From Corallococcus sicarius (GTDB lineage: Bacteria; Myxococcota; Myxococcia; Myxococcales; Myxococcaceae): a stretch of 40,365 nucleotides of DNA. A model generated the notes under the pieces. The model saw only the letters and a program-made list of their open reading frames with translations, did not search any database and was not told the DNA's origin. Positions 25,771 through 33,082 of the stretch are shown one piece after another. Both the position numbers and the translations under genes were made by a program. The first letter of the stretch is position 1. Every line of letters starts with the position of its first letter. The DNA is taken from NCBI RefSeq assembly GCF_003611735.1, contig NZ_RAWG01000063.1, positions 1-40,365 on the forward strand, in the 5' to 3' direction.

Positions 25771-26615
25771 AGCGACTGCGGGTCCCTGGCGGTGAGATGG
25801 CCTGGTGGGAGGAAGGCACGGGCACGCCCGTGGTGCTCGTGCATGGAACGCCGTCGTCCTCGCAGGAGTGGCGCACGGTGGCCCAGCAGCTCACGCCGTC
25901 GTACCGCGTCCTCGCGCCGGACCACCTCGGCTTCGGGCAGAGCGACCGGCCCGGCGACTGGCGCACGTACACCCTGCCCTGGCACGTGGAAAATCTTCGC
26001 TCCTGGTTCGAGCAGATGCAGTTGGGCCGCTTCCACCTCGTGGTGCATGACTTTGGCGGCCCCATCGCGCTGCCGCTCGCCATCGCCGCGCCGGAGCGGG
26101 TGATCAGCCTCACGGTGATCCAAAGCTGGCTGTGGGACCTGAAGGCCCCGAACATCGACAACGCGCTGATGCGGTGGCTGTACCTGGCCGGGAACTTCTC
26201 CGCGCGGGTGATGGTGAAGTTGTCCTGGGGCCGCCGCGGGAAGCTGACGCGGGAGCTTCACCGGTCCTTTATCTCCCAGTTCCCGGACCGGGCCTCGCGG
26301 ATGGGCACCTGGGGCTTCGCGCGCTCCGCGTCCCACGAGGGGCCGTGGATGGACGCGCAGGGCCAGTCCCTGGGCCGGCTCGCGGACATCCCGTTCCTGC
26401 TCGTCTGGGGCATGGCCGACAGGCTGGTGAAGCCCGAGCACCTGCGCCGATGGCAGCAGGTGCGTCCGGGAGCGAATTTGTGCAAGTTCGATGGCGTAGG
26501 CCACTTCCCGCAATTGGAAGTGCCGGAGTATCTGGGCACCGCGCTGTTCGACTACCTGACGTCCGTCGACCAGGTCGACGCTCTGCTCGCGTCGCGGGCC
26601 ACGCAGAACCCGTGA
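25767..26615 (+). CDS. Alpha/beta hydrolase with Asp nucleophile (haloalkane dehalogenase / epoxide hydrolase type)
   Basis: 282 residues from the ATG at 25767. Seen: oxyanion motif HGTPSSSQEW, nucleophile elbow VVHDFGGP with Asp95 in the place of the usual Ser, acid Asp218 in WGMADRLVKP and His246 in GVGHFPQLE. An Asp nucleophile marks the haloalkane dehalogenase and epoxide hydrolase branches. The residue after it is Phe, where true dehalogenases usually have Trp that helps bind halide, so an epoxide or other substrate may be more likely. It is the second gene of the TetR operon. Inferred: detoxification of a compound sensed by the regulator. Confidence 0.85.
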   Translation: MKRLRVPGGEMAWWEEGTGTPVVLVHGTPSSSQEWRTVAQQLTPSYRVLAPDHLGFGQSDRPGDWRTYTLPWHVENLRSWFEQMQLGRFHLVVHDFGGPIALPLAIAAPERVISLTVIQSWLWDLKAPNIDNALMRWLYLAGNFSARVMVKLSWGRRGKLTRELHRSFISQFPDRASRMGTWGFARSASHEGPWMDAQGQSLGRLADIPFLLVWGMADRLVKPEHLRRWQQVRPGANLCKFDGVGHFPQLEVPEYLGTALFDYLTSVDQVDALLASRATQNP

Positions 26616-26695
26616 ACGCTTTCCGGGTGGCGAGCGGCACACGGGCGGGTTAGCCCCAGGGCCTCGCGGCGCACGCCGCCACACGGAGGTGACGC

Positions 26696-27692
<997 letters not shown>

Positions 27693-27721
<29 letters not shown>

Positions 27722-28094
27722 CGGCGGCTCCGTCCGCATTGACGCGATACCGCACGAAGACGGCGCCGCTCCTGAACGTCCTCTGTTCGAGCAGCTGGAG
27801 CTTGAGGTCGCTCGGCAGGTTCTTGAACAGCGGCGTGCCGCCTCCGACAGCGACCGGCGCGTAGGTGACGGCGACCTCGTCGATCAGCCCTTGCGCCAGG
27901 AAGGACGACGCAAGGGTTGGACCGGCGATGCTCAGGTCCTTCTGCGCGCTGAGCTTGAGCTGCTTCAACGCGGCGGCATCGAGGCTCGGGATGAGCCGGG
28001 TGCGCTGGCTCTGGACCTCGCGCAGCGACTTCGAGACCACGAGCTTGTCCGTGGCCTGCCACAGCCGGGCGAACACGTTCAGGTCCAGGCCCAC
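27693..28094 (-). pseudogene. 5'-truncated dihydrofolate reductase/RibD C-terminal family gene
   Basis: The readable protein (133 codons from a GTG at 28094) starts VGLDLNVFARLWQATDKLVVSKSL and continues with DLSIAGPTLASSFL, DEVAVTYAPVAVGGGTPLF and FRSGAVFVRYRV. These are the middle and C-terminal motifs of the DHFR-like RibD_C family. The first 60 or so residues, which normally hold the start, DGV strand and GRxTYE-type helix, are missing: a stop codon lies two codons upstream and none of the other frames there supply them. The first five codons come from a 32-bp repeat also present at 29988-30019. Seen: truncation and repeat. Inferred: a recombination event removed the 5' part, so the product is probably inactive. 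The last 29 bp overlap the aldo/keto reductase gene. Confidence 0.65.
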
Positions 28095-28111
28095 GGCTCA
28101 GCGCAGCGCGA
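28080..28111 (+). repeat. 32-bp direct repeat, copy 1
   Basis: Matches 29988-30019 in the same orientation at 31 of 32 positions; it begins CAGGTCCAGGCCCACGGCTC. It spans the junction between the truncated DHFR-like gene and an unrelated gene end. Confidence 0.85.
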
Positions 28112-28208
28112 AGTCCCCCGCCTTCCAGCGCGGGCCCGCCTCGCCCGCCGCCGTGGACGCGCAGGTGTGCGTGCTCTCGGGATGGCTCCAGGGCAGAGCG
28201 AGGAAGGT
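28098..28208 (-). pseudogene. Gene-end remnant upstream of the truncated DHFR-like gene
   Basis: The minus strand reads PTFLALPWSHPESTHTC, then ASTAAGEAGPRWKAGDFALR and a stop at 28098-28100, with genome-typical codons but no start of its own within reach. The last residues (FALR) overlap repeat copy 1 and align with LALR in the remnant at 29918. It is probably a 3' piece of a lost gene. No family recognised. Confidence 0.35.
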
Positions 28209-28210
28209 GG

Positions 28211-28241
28211 GTGCCACGGCGCGGAAGAAGCACCGTGGCGC
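28211..28241 (-). terminator. Hairpin after the DUF4397 gene
   Basis: GTGCCACGGCGC (28211-28222) and GCACCGTGGCGC (28230-28241) pair at 10 of 12 positions around GGAAGAA. On the minus strand it starts 13 nt after the stop of the DUF4397 gene. There is no T-run, so it may be Rho-assisted. Confidence 0.5.
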
Positions 28242-28254
28242 GCACCGGAGAGGA

Positions 28255-29733
28255 CTACGGGCCTTCAGGCTGAAGGGTGATGGCGGCCCAGGGCGACACG
28301 CTGGTGTCCACCGCGATGAGCCGGAAGGGCGCCTCGGATGCTTCCGAAGGCGACAGCGCGCCCGCAGCCACCGCGAAGACGCCCTTGCCGATGAAGGGTG
28401 CGGTGTCGAGCTGGAAGCGGGCCGCCGGGGTGCGGTTGGTGGCGGCCGCCGCGACGACGCCCACCTGGGCCTGCACCGCCGGAAGCTCCACACCCTCGGG
28501 CGCGGAGGCCTGCCGGTAGGTCAGGTCGTTGAAGGTGGCGTCGGCGGGCACCAGCCCGTTGACGAGCGGCGACACGTCCACGGGGGGCGCATCCGGCGAG
28601 CCGTGCACCACGCGCAACCTCAGGCTGTCCGCGTCGGGCGTGAAGCCGTCGGCGAAGGCCAGCAGCTCGAAGGTGGAGTCGGCGGGGTCCGTGACCGCGG
28701 GAGACAGGAAGCCCGCGGCCACCACCAGGTAGCGCTCACCGGCCACCAGGGTGGGCGTCGTGTCGGTGGCTGCGGGGTTGCCGGCCGGACGCGTGGCGCC
28801 CGCAGCGTGGGCGAAGACATCCAGTGGATACACGCCGGGCGGCACCTGGAGGGGCGCGGACAGCTCACCGAAGCTCAGGTCATCCACCAGCTCGGCGTTG
28901 CCGGTGAAGATGTCCACGGGGGGCGCATCCGGCGAGCCGTGCAGCGCATAGACGACGGGGTTCTGACGGACAAAGCCCAGGTCCGCCGCCAGCAGGCTGA
29001 AGCCGTTGGCCGCGTTCGGCTTCGCGGACAGCTGGCCGGTGGCGATGACGAACACCTCGCCGCGCGAGGGCAGCGCCGGCAGGGTGAAGGCCGTCACCTT
29101 GTTTCCGCCCGCGAGCACGCCCACCTGGAACGACTGCCCCGCGGGCAGGTCCACGCCAGCGGCGCCGGTGTCCTGGAAGCGCTGCAGGTCCGTGACCTCG
29201 GAGGAGCCGTCATCCCCCACGTCCAGCGCCACGGTGGGAGCATCCGCGCCCGCGTGGACGATGCGCACGCGCGCCCGGCCGTCCGCCGCCGCGCCGAAGC
29301 CCTCGGCCAGGGGCAGCACGCGGAAGGCCTGCGCATTGTCCGTGGAGGTGAGCAGGCCCGCGGCCAGTGCGCTCACGGTGGCGCCCGTGTCCAGCGTCAG
29401 CGGGCCGGTGGAGTACACCGGTTCGGAGGTGGCCGGGGCGCCGGCCGGGCGCACCTGCACGTTGTACGTGCCCGCGGGCACGGTGGCGTACGCGGTGGTG
29501 TCGCCATACCGCACGTTGGAGAACAGCGGTGCCGTCTGGCCCTCGGCATAGATGTCCACGGCCGGCGCGTCCGGCGACCCGTGGATGACGCGCAGCCGCG
29601 TGGTGTCGGTGACGGTGTCGGTGTTCGACGGGGGCGTCACTTCATCGTCGTCGTCGCAGCCCGTGCCCAGCGTGGACATGGAGGCCGCCAGCGCCGCCAC
29701 CAGGACCCTGTTCTTCCAGCAGCTCTTCAGCAT
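28255..29733 (-). CDS. DUF4397-domain lipoprotein with repeated HGSPDAP units
   Basis: 492 residues from the ATG at 29733, with GGGGAGA upstream. The leader MLKSCWKNRVLVAALAASMS ends in a lipobox (LGTGC) followed by four Asp. DUF4397 units are visible: LRVIHGSPDAPAVDIYAEG (about 45), RVRIVHAGADAPTVALDV (about 150), VVYALHGSPDAPPVDIFTG (about 260) and LRVVHGSPDAPPVDVSPL (about 385), each followed by a beta-rich stretch and VPAGTYNVQV- or LVAGERYLVV-type strands. Known: DUF4397 domains are beta-sandwich modules in surface proteins of unknown role. The Asp run after the Cys would favour retention in the inner membrane under enteric Lol rules; this may not hold in myxobacteria. It is flanked by 32-bp direct repeats. 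Confidence 0.88.
   Translation of the reverse strand: MLKSCWKNRVLVAALAASMSTLGTGCDDDDEVTPPSNTDTVTDTTRLRVIHGSPDAPAVDIYAEGQTAPLFSNVRYGDTTAYATVPAGTYNVQVRPAGAPATSEPVYSTGPLTLDTGATVSALAAGLLTSTDNAQAFRVLPLAEGFGAAADGRARVRIVHAGADAPTVALDVGDDGSSEVTDLQRFQDTGAAGVDLPAGQSFQVGVLAGGNKVTAFTLPALPSRGEVFVIATGQLSAKPNAANGFSLLAADLGFVRQNPVVYALHGSPDAPPVDIFTGNAELVDDLSFGELSAPLQVPPGVYPLDVFAHAAGATRPAGNPAATDTTPTLVAGERYLVVAAGFLSPAVTDPADSTFELLAFADGFTPDADSLRLRVVHGSPDAPPVDVSPLVNGLVPADATFNDLTYRQASAPEGVELPAVQAQVGVVAAAATNRTPAARFQLDTAPFIGKGVFAVAAGALSPSEASEAPFRLIAVDTSVSPWAAITLQPEGP
28576..28607 (+). repeat. Internal DNA repeat in DUF4397 gene, copy a
   Basis: 32 bp identical to 28912-28943; it encodes the GSPDAPPVD motif on the minus strand. 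Confidence 0.8.
28912..28943 (+). repeat. Internal DNA repeat in DUF4397 gene, copy b
   Basis: Identical to 28576-28607. Identity at the DNA level, including third codon positions, suggests recent duplication or conversion between domain repeats. Confidence 0.8.
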
Positions 29734-29917
29734 GTTCGTCTCCCCGTGTTCGAAGGCCACCACTCTCGAGAGACGGTGGAGCGCCTCGTCGGCCGCGGTC
29801 ACGAGATATGCCTTTGACCCTGGTGGGTGGAGCCTCCCGGAGATGTCGCTTGACCGTCCGGCGAATGACGTGCTGGGGCTGCCCGTGATTCGCGGCGGTG
29901 GAAACCATCGCGCGCTC

Positions 29918-30088
29918 AGCGCTCCAGCCCCAGCTCGAACCCGGGAGCCCAGTTCCACCGGCGACGTCCATCCACGCGCACGCCATCCAGGTCCAGGCCC
30001 ACGGCTCCGCGCAGCGCGAGATGCGCGCGCATCGGAAACGTCTCGCGGGCTCGCGCGTAAGCGCTCCGACAAGACGCATACGTCGGAT
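29918..30088 (-). pseudogene. Outer-membrane-like C-terminal gene remnant
   Basis: The minus strand reads SAYARARETFPMRAHLALRG, AVGLDLDGVRVDGRRRWNWA, PGFELGLER and stop, with genome-typical codons. Alternating hydrophobic strands and a final FELGLER look like the last strands of a beta-barrel or beta-sandwich protein. A stop lies upstream in the same frame, so only about 56 codons remain. The LALRGAVGLDL part is repeat copy 2, equivalent to the junction at 28080-28111. Confidence 0.4.
29988..30019 (+). repeat. 32-bp direct repeat, copy 2
   Basis: 31 of 32 positions identical to 28080-28111, same orientation, 1.9 kb apart, with the DUF4397 gene between. Confidence 0.85.
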
Positions 30089-30156
30089 GAAGGACTCAGG
30101 ACCGCGGGCGGCAGCGCCCGTGTCATGGGGCCGGACTCTCATTGCCTGGGCCGCCC

Positions 30157-31188
30157 ATGCTCCCTCCTCCCGAGCAGCTTCCCGAGTCCGAGCTGTCCAC
30201 GGCGCCGATGGATCCGCTCACGCTCGACGAGCGCAGCGACGAGGAGCTGGACACGCTGCCCTACGGGGTCATCACCCTGGATGCCATTGGCACCATCCTC
30301 CAATACAACCTGGCCGAGTCCCGGCTGGCGCGGCTGGACCGGACGCAGGTGGTGGGCAGGAACTTCTTCCGCCAGGTGGCCCCCTGCACCGCGACGGCCG
30401 AGTTCGAGGGCCGCGTCCGCGACTTCGTGCGGCCCGACCACACCGAGCGCGTGACGCGCTTCGATTACCTCTTCGATTTCAAGTTCGGCGCCCAGCAGGT
30501 GGGCGTGGAGCTGGTGCGCTCGCGCGTGCAGGGGCGGGTGCTGCTGCTCATCAACCGCAGGCAATTCTTTCCGGCCCGCCGGGAGGTGCCGCAGGAACTG
30601 AAGGCGCCGCTGCAACAGGAGCTGGCCCCCAACGAGCAGGGCCAGGGCGTGCTGCGAGACGCCGTGCAGCGCCGCGCCGTCAACGCCAGCCCCCTCTTCT
30701 TCGCCTCGCTGCGCAGCACCTTCGACCGGGTGGCCCCGCGCAGCTGGGGCATGTTCTGCGCCGAGTGGGGCTTTCGCTGGGGGCGGCTGGCCACCGTGGA
30801 CTTCGAGGCCGACACGCTGGAGAAGCACTCCCGCTCCCTGCGGGAGCTGCCCATCAAGCAGGCCGTGGAGACGGTGGCCCGCACCCTCCAGCGCCAGGGC
30901 TGGGGCCAGCTCTCCGTGGACTTCGGCACCGCGCGCGCGTCCGGCGCCTTCGTGCTGACGCTGGAGCGCAGCGCCCTGGCGGAGGCCATGGGCCGCTCGG
31001 AGGAGCCGCGCTGCCACCTGCTCGCCGGCTACTTCCGCGCCCTCTTCAGCCACCTGGCCCAGAAGCTCCTCGTGGTGCGCGAGGCCGCCCTCGGCGCACA
31101 GGACTTCTTCGCCCGCCTCCCCTTCGACCCCGGGGCCCTCCAGCTCGAACAGCTCAGCGCGCAGGAGTTCCTCTCCTTCCTGCGCTGA
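30157..31188 (+). CDS. Photoactive-yellow-protein-like PAS domain fused to a V4R-like domain
   Basis: 343 residues from the ATG at 30157; an ATG at 30208 would still keep the PAS domain. Residues about 30-140 resemble photoactive yellow protein: LPYGVITLDAIGTILQYNLA, then QVVGRNFFRQVAPCT. By alignment from memory with Halorhodospira PYP, the chromophore-binding Cys69 is Cys77, the hydrogen-bonding Tyr42 and Glu46 are Tyr50 and Glu54, while Thr50 and Arg52 are replaced by Ala58 and Leu60. The C-terminal half (about 180-335), with AEWGFRWGRL and HLLAGYFRALFSHLAQKLLV, resembles V4R/heme-NO-like ligand domains; this is less certain. No transmitter or DNA-binding domain is present. Inferred: a light- or ligand-responsive adaptor. 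Confidence 0.78.
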   Translation: MLPPPEQLPESELSTAPMDPLTLDERSDEELDTLPYGVITLDAIGTILQYNLAESRLARLDRTQVVGRNFFRQVAPCTATAEFEGRVRDFVRPDHTERVTRFDYLFDFKFGAQQVGVELVRSRVQGRVLLLINRRQFFPARREVPQELKAPLQQELAPNEQGQGVLRDAVQRRAVNASPLFFASLRSTFDRVAPRSWGMFCAEWGFRWGRLATVDFEADTLEKHSRSLRELPIKQAVETVARTLQRQGWGQLSVDFGTARASGAFVLTLERSALAEAMGRSEEPRCHLLAGYFRALFSHLAQKLLVVREAALGAQDFFARLPFDPGALQLEQLSAQEFLSFLR

Positions 31189-31215
31189 ACACCGGCCACC
31201 TGTCAGGACCCTGTG

Positions 31216-31248
31216 CTCATCTTCGTGTACATTAAACACGAAGATGAG
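31216..31248. promoter_or_regulatory. 13-bp perfect inverted repeat before the PARG-like gene
   Basis: CTCATCTTCGTGT (31216-31228) and ACACGAAGATGAG (31236-31248) are exact reverse complements around ACATTAA. It ends 19 bp before the ATG at 31268 and starts 27 bp after the PYP-like gene stop. No T-run follows. It could be an operator (AT-rich centre, near the start) or a terminator of the gene before; I lean to an operator or RNA element. Confidence 0.6.
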
Positions 31249-31267
31249 GCCAGACAGGGAGCAGGAC

Positions 31268-32134
31268 ATGTCGCTGAGCGGAATCGCGAAGGAGACGGTG
31301 GGGATCGTGGAGCGGGGCGAGTACGTATCGCCGTCCGGGCAGCCGGTGCTGTTCCGGGAGTCGGTGGAGCGCGCCCTGCGAGGGACGGTGCTCTACCGGC
31401 CCGGTGACTTCGCCGGGCTACCCTGGCCCGAGCCGCGCGCGGGAGGCGTCGCGCCTCGCATCGAGGTCACGTCCGAGAAGACGGGCGCCGCGTCGCGCCG
31501 GTTGGTGGAGGCGGAGGGGGTGGCGGGCGTCGTCGCGCTCAACTTCGCGTCCGCGAAGAACCCGGGCGGCGGCTTCCTGGGCGGGGCGAAGGCGCAGGAG
31601 GAGGACCTGGCGCGCTGCTCGGCGCTCTACGCAAGCCTGCTCACGCAGCGCGACTACTACGACGCCAACCGGGCGGATCGCTCGCCGCTGTACACGGACC
31701 ACCTCATCTATTCGCCGGAGGTGCCCTTCTTCCGCGACGAGGGACTGAACCTGCTGGAGCAGCCTTTCGGCGTGTCCCTCATCACCGCGCCCGCGCCCAA
31801 CGCCGGCTCGGCCGAGCGGAATGCGCCGCACCTGGTGCCGCGCCTGCGTGAGGTGCTGCACGCGCGGGCCCTCAAGGTGCTCCAGGTGGCGGCGCACCAC
31901 GGGCACCGCACGCTGGTGCTGGGAGCGTGGGGCTGCGGCGCGTTCCGCAACAATCCGAATGACGCGGCGGATGCCTTCGCCAACGCCCTGGGAGCGTTCC
32001 CCGGTGTCTTCGAGCGGGTGGTGTTCGCGGTGTGGGAGCGCGGCGGGGACGGGCCCAACCTGCGGGCCTTCCGGGAGCGGTTCGCCCATGAGGAAGGTCT
32101 CCGGCTCGGCTCGCACCGAGGCATTGGCTGCTGA
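31268..32134 (+). CDS. Bacterial PARG-like poly(ADP-ribose) glycohydrolase (TIGR02452 family)
   Basis: 288 residues from the ATG at 31268 (MSLSGIAKETVGIVERGEYV). Seen: VVALNFASAKNPGGGFLGGA, the glycine loop at residues 100-102, and the catalytic signature KAQEEDLARCS with Glu111-Glu112, then YSPEVPFFRDE and LGAWGCGAFRNNP, all marks of the microbial PARG catalytic domain. Known: these macrodomain-fold enzymes cut ADP-ribose polymers, with the second Glu of QEE as catalyst. No ADP-ribosyltransferase is in the window, so the source of its substrate (own DNA repair, or incoming toxins) is open. Single gene behind a strong inverted repeat. Confidence 0.92.
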   Translation: MSLSGIAKETVGIVERGEYVSPSGQPVLFRESVERALRGTVLYRPGDFAGLPWPEPRAGGVAPRIEVTSEKTGAASRRLVEAEGVAGVVALNFASAKNPGGGFLGGAKAQEEDLARCSALYASLLTQRDYYDANRADRSPLYTDHLIYSPEVPFFRDEGLNLLEQPFGVSLITAPAPNAGSAERNAPHLVPRLREVLHARALKVLQVAAHHGHRTLVLGAWGCGAFRNNPNDAADAFANALGAFPGVFERVVFAVWERGGDGPNLRAFRERFAHEEGLRLGSHRGIGC

Positions 32135-32163
32135 GAGAACTACCCCTATGTTGGTGGGCTCTT

Positions 32164-32598
32164 ATGACTCGGCTCCGTGCACTCCCCGTCTGCACACTTC
32201 TCCTTGCGTGCACGACAACTCCTGCCTCAAGGCTTTCCTTGGCATCGCAGGCAAGTGAAACGGGACCCTCCTCCCAGTGGCGGAGCACGGCCTCCCAGGA
32301 TCTCTCCATGAGCGAGGCCGCAACTCCAGAGAGGACCTTGGCCTCGGATTCGGCTTCCGCAGTTCCAGGCGAGGAACATGAACCGAATACCAAAAACCCC
32401 TGGAAGTCACTTGCATGCACGCAGGCATGCGAGGCCGGCGGTGAGGCCATGGAGTCATTCTGTCGGGCGCTCCCTGACAGGACTGCAAGGCAGAATGCGA
32501 TCAGGCGAGCATGCTGGGCGACCAGCAGGGCCTCCAAAGAAGCATGCATCGTCTTTTGCAATGCGTATTTCGGCCCTCCCGCCCAATCCAACCACTGA
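32164..32598 (+). CDS. Small Cys-rich lipoprotein (lower-GC cassette)
   Basis: 144 residues. The leader MTRLRALPVCTLLLACTTTP is a lipoprotein signal with lipobox LLAC (Cys16). Then a Ser/Thr/Glu-rich linker to about residue 85, and a short Cys-rich end: ACTQACEAGGEAMESFCRAL, then RACWATSRASKEACIVFCNA. Six Cys in that end suggest disulfides. Codon use and base composition are visibly less GC-biased than neighbours, a sign of transfer or fast evolution. Followed by a GTG gene 8 bp downstream. Similar small lipoproteins with exchangeable ends are known from the myxobacterial Sit toxin families, but no toxin domain is visible, so that link is only a guess. Confidence 0.72.
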   Translation: MTRLRALPVCTLLLACTTTPASRLSLASQASETGPSSQWRSTASQDLSMSEAATPERTLASDSASAVPGEEHEPNTKNPWKSLACTQACEAGGEAMESFCRALPDRTARQNAIRRACWATSRASKEACIVFCNAYFGPPAQSNH

Positions 32599-32606
32599 GG
32601 TGACAT

Positions 32607-33014
32607 GTGCCTGAAGATGATTGGCGCCCGAAGCTGACCGCGATCGAAGCTCCTATCGCGGATGACTATTGGAGATACACCACTCCCCAGGGCAAACGGC
32701 GCACTTCGAGACTCACGGTAGGGCAGCCTGTCCACCTCCCGCAGGAGCGCTGCTGGTACACGCCGGTCATGATCGAGGGGCACCTGACCAAGGTGACGCC
32801 CATCTTCGGTCAAGGGCCTGTGGACGCACTCATGAATGCGATGATGTTCATCAAGCAGTTCAACGACGAGATGCGTGAGGTCGTGTCTGGAGCAAAGCCG
32901 CGCAAGAATGCGAAAAAAGCGGCGAAACAGAAGACACGTGGAAAGGTGCCCGCGGTCAGGGCACGGCAGAAACCCTCACACTCTTCTTCTCGTGCGAACC
33001 GGCGAAGTTCCTGA
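32607..33014 (+). CDS. DUF6968-like small protein with basic tail
   Basis: 135 residues from a GTG at 32607, with GAGGTGA just upstream. Residues about 25-85 (RRTSRLTVGQPVHLPQERCW, YTPVMIEGHL, FGQGPVDALMNAMMFIKQF) resemble the DUF6968 pattern of a strand pair followed by a DAL..A helix; this is from memory and not searched. Residues about 97-135 are strongly basic (KPRKNAKKAAKQKTRGK). No signal peptide, so cytoplasmic. It pairs with the lipoprotein 8 bp upstream and shares its lower GC. Inferred: a partner or immunity-type protein; the function is unknown. Confidence 0.65.
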   Translation: MPEDDWRPKLTAIEAPIADDYWRYTTPQGKRRTSRLTVGQPVHLPQERCWYTPVMIEGHLTKVTPIFGQGPVDALMNAMMFIKQFNDEMREVVSGAKPRKNAKKAAKQKTRGKVPAVRARQKPSHSSSRANRRSS

Positions 33015-33082
33015 CAGCGCCTGAAAATGCCTGGATAGAGCCTGCGTAGGATCCAGCCCTGCCTTTCATCAGGTGCTGTCAG
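33011..33082. terminator. Nested inverted repeat between convergent DUF6968-like and AraC genes
   Basis: CTGACAGCGCCTGA (33011-33024) pairs with TCAGGTGCTGTCAG (33069-33082) at 13 of 14 positions, and inside it CTGGAT (33031-33036) pairs with ATCCAG (33051-33056). Each outer arm covers a stop codon of one of the two convergent genes, so the structure serves both ends. Confidence 0.5.

Larger units (their letters stand above)
29734..30156. other. 423-bp stretch between DUF4397 gene and PYP-like gene
   Basis: Contains the divergent promoters of both genes, the minus-strand gene-end remnant at 29918-30088, and repeat copy 2. No intact gene is supported. A TTG at 30142 could extend the PYP-like frame but lacks support. 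Confidence 0.5.

Noticed and set aside
25767-26615. Firm haloalkane dehalogenase call
   Set aside because: The Trp that normally follows the Asp nucleophile is Phe, and the second halide-binding residue could not be placed with confidence.
28095-28254. Possible frameshifted N-terminal part of the DHFR-like gene
   Set aside because: All three minus-strand frames were read; none shows the DGV or GRxTYE-type motifs, so this is a truncation and not a frameshift.
27865-29817. A 650-codon plus-strand open frame opposite the DUF4397 gene
   Set aside because: Low-complexity Arg/His/Gly-rich shadow; the HGSPDAP repeats and lipobox lie on the minus strand.
30142-30156. TTG start five codons before the PYP-like ATG
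   Set aside because: No Shine-Dalgarno sequence and a rare start codon; the ATG at 30157 gives the same domains.
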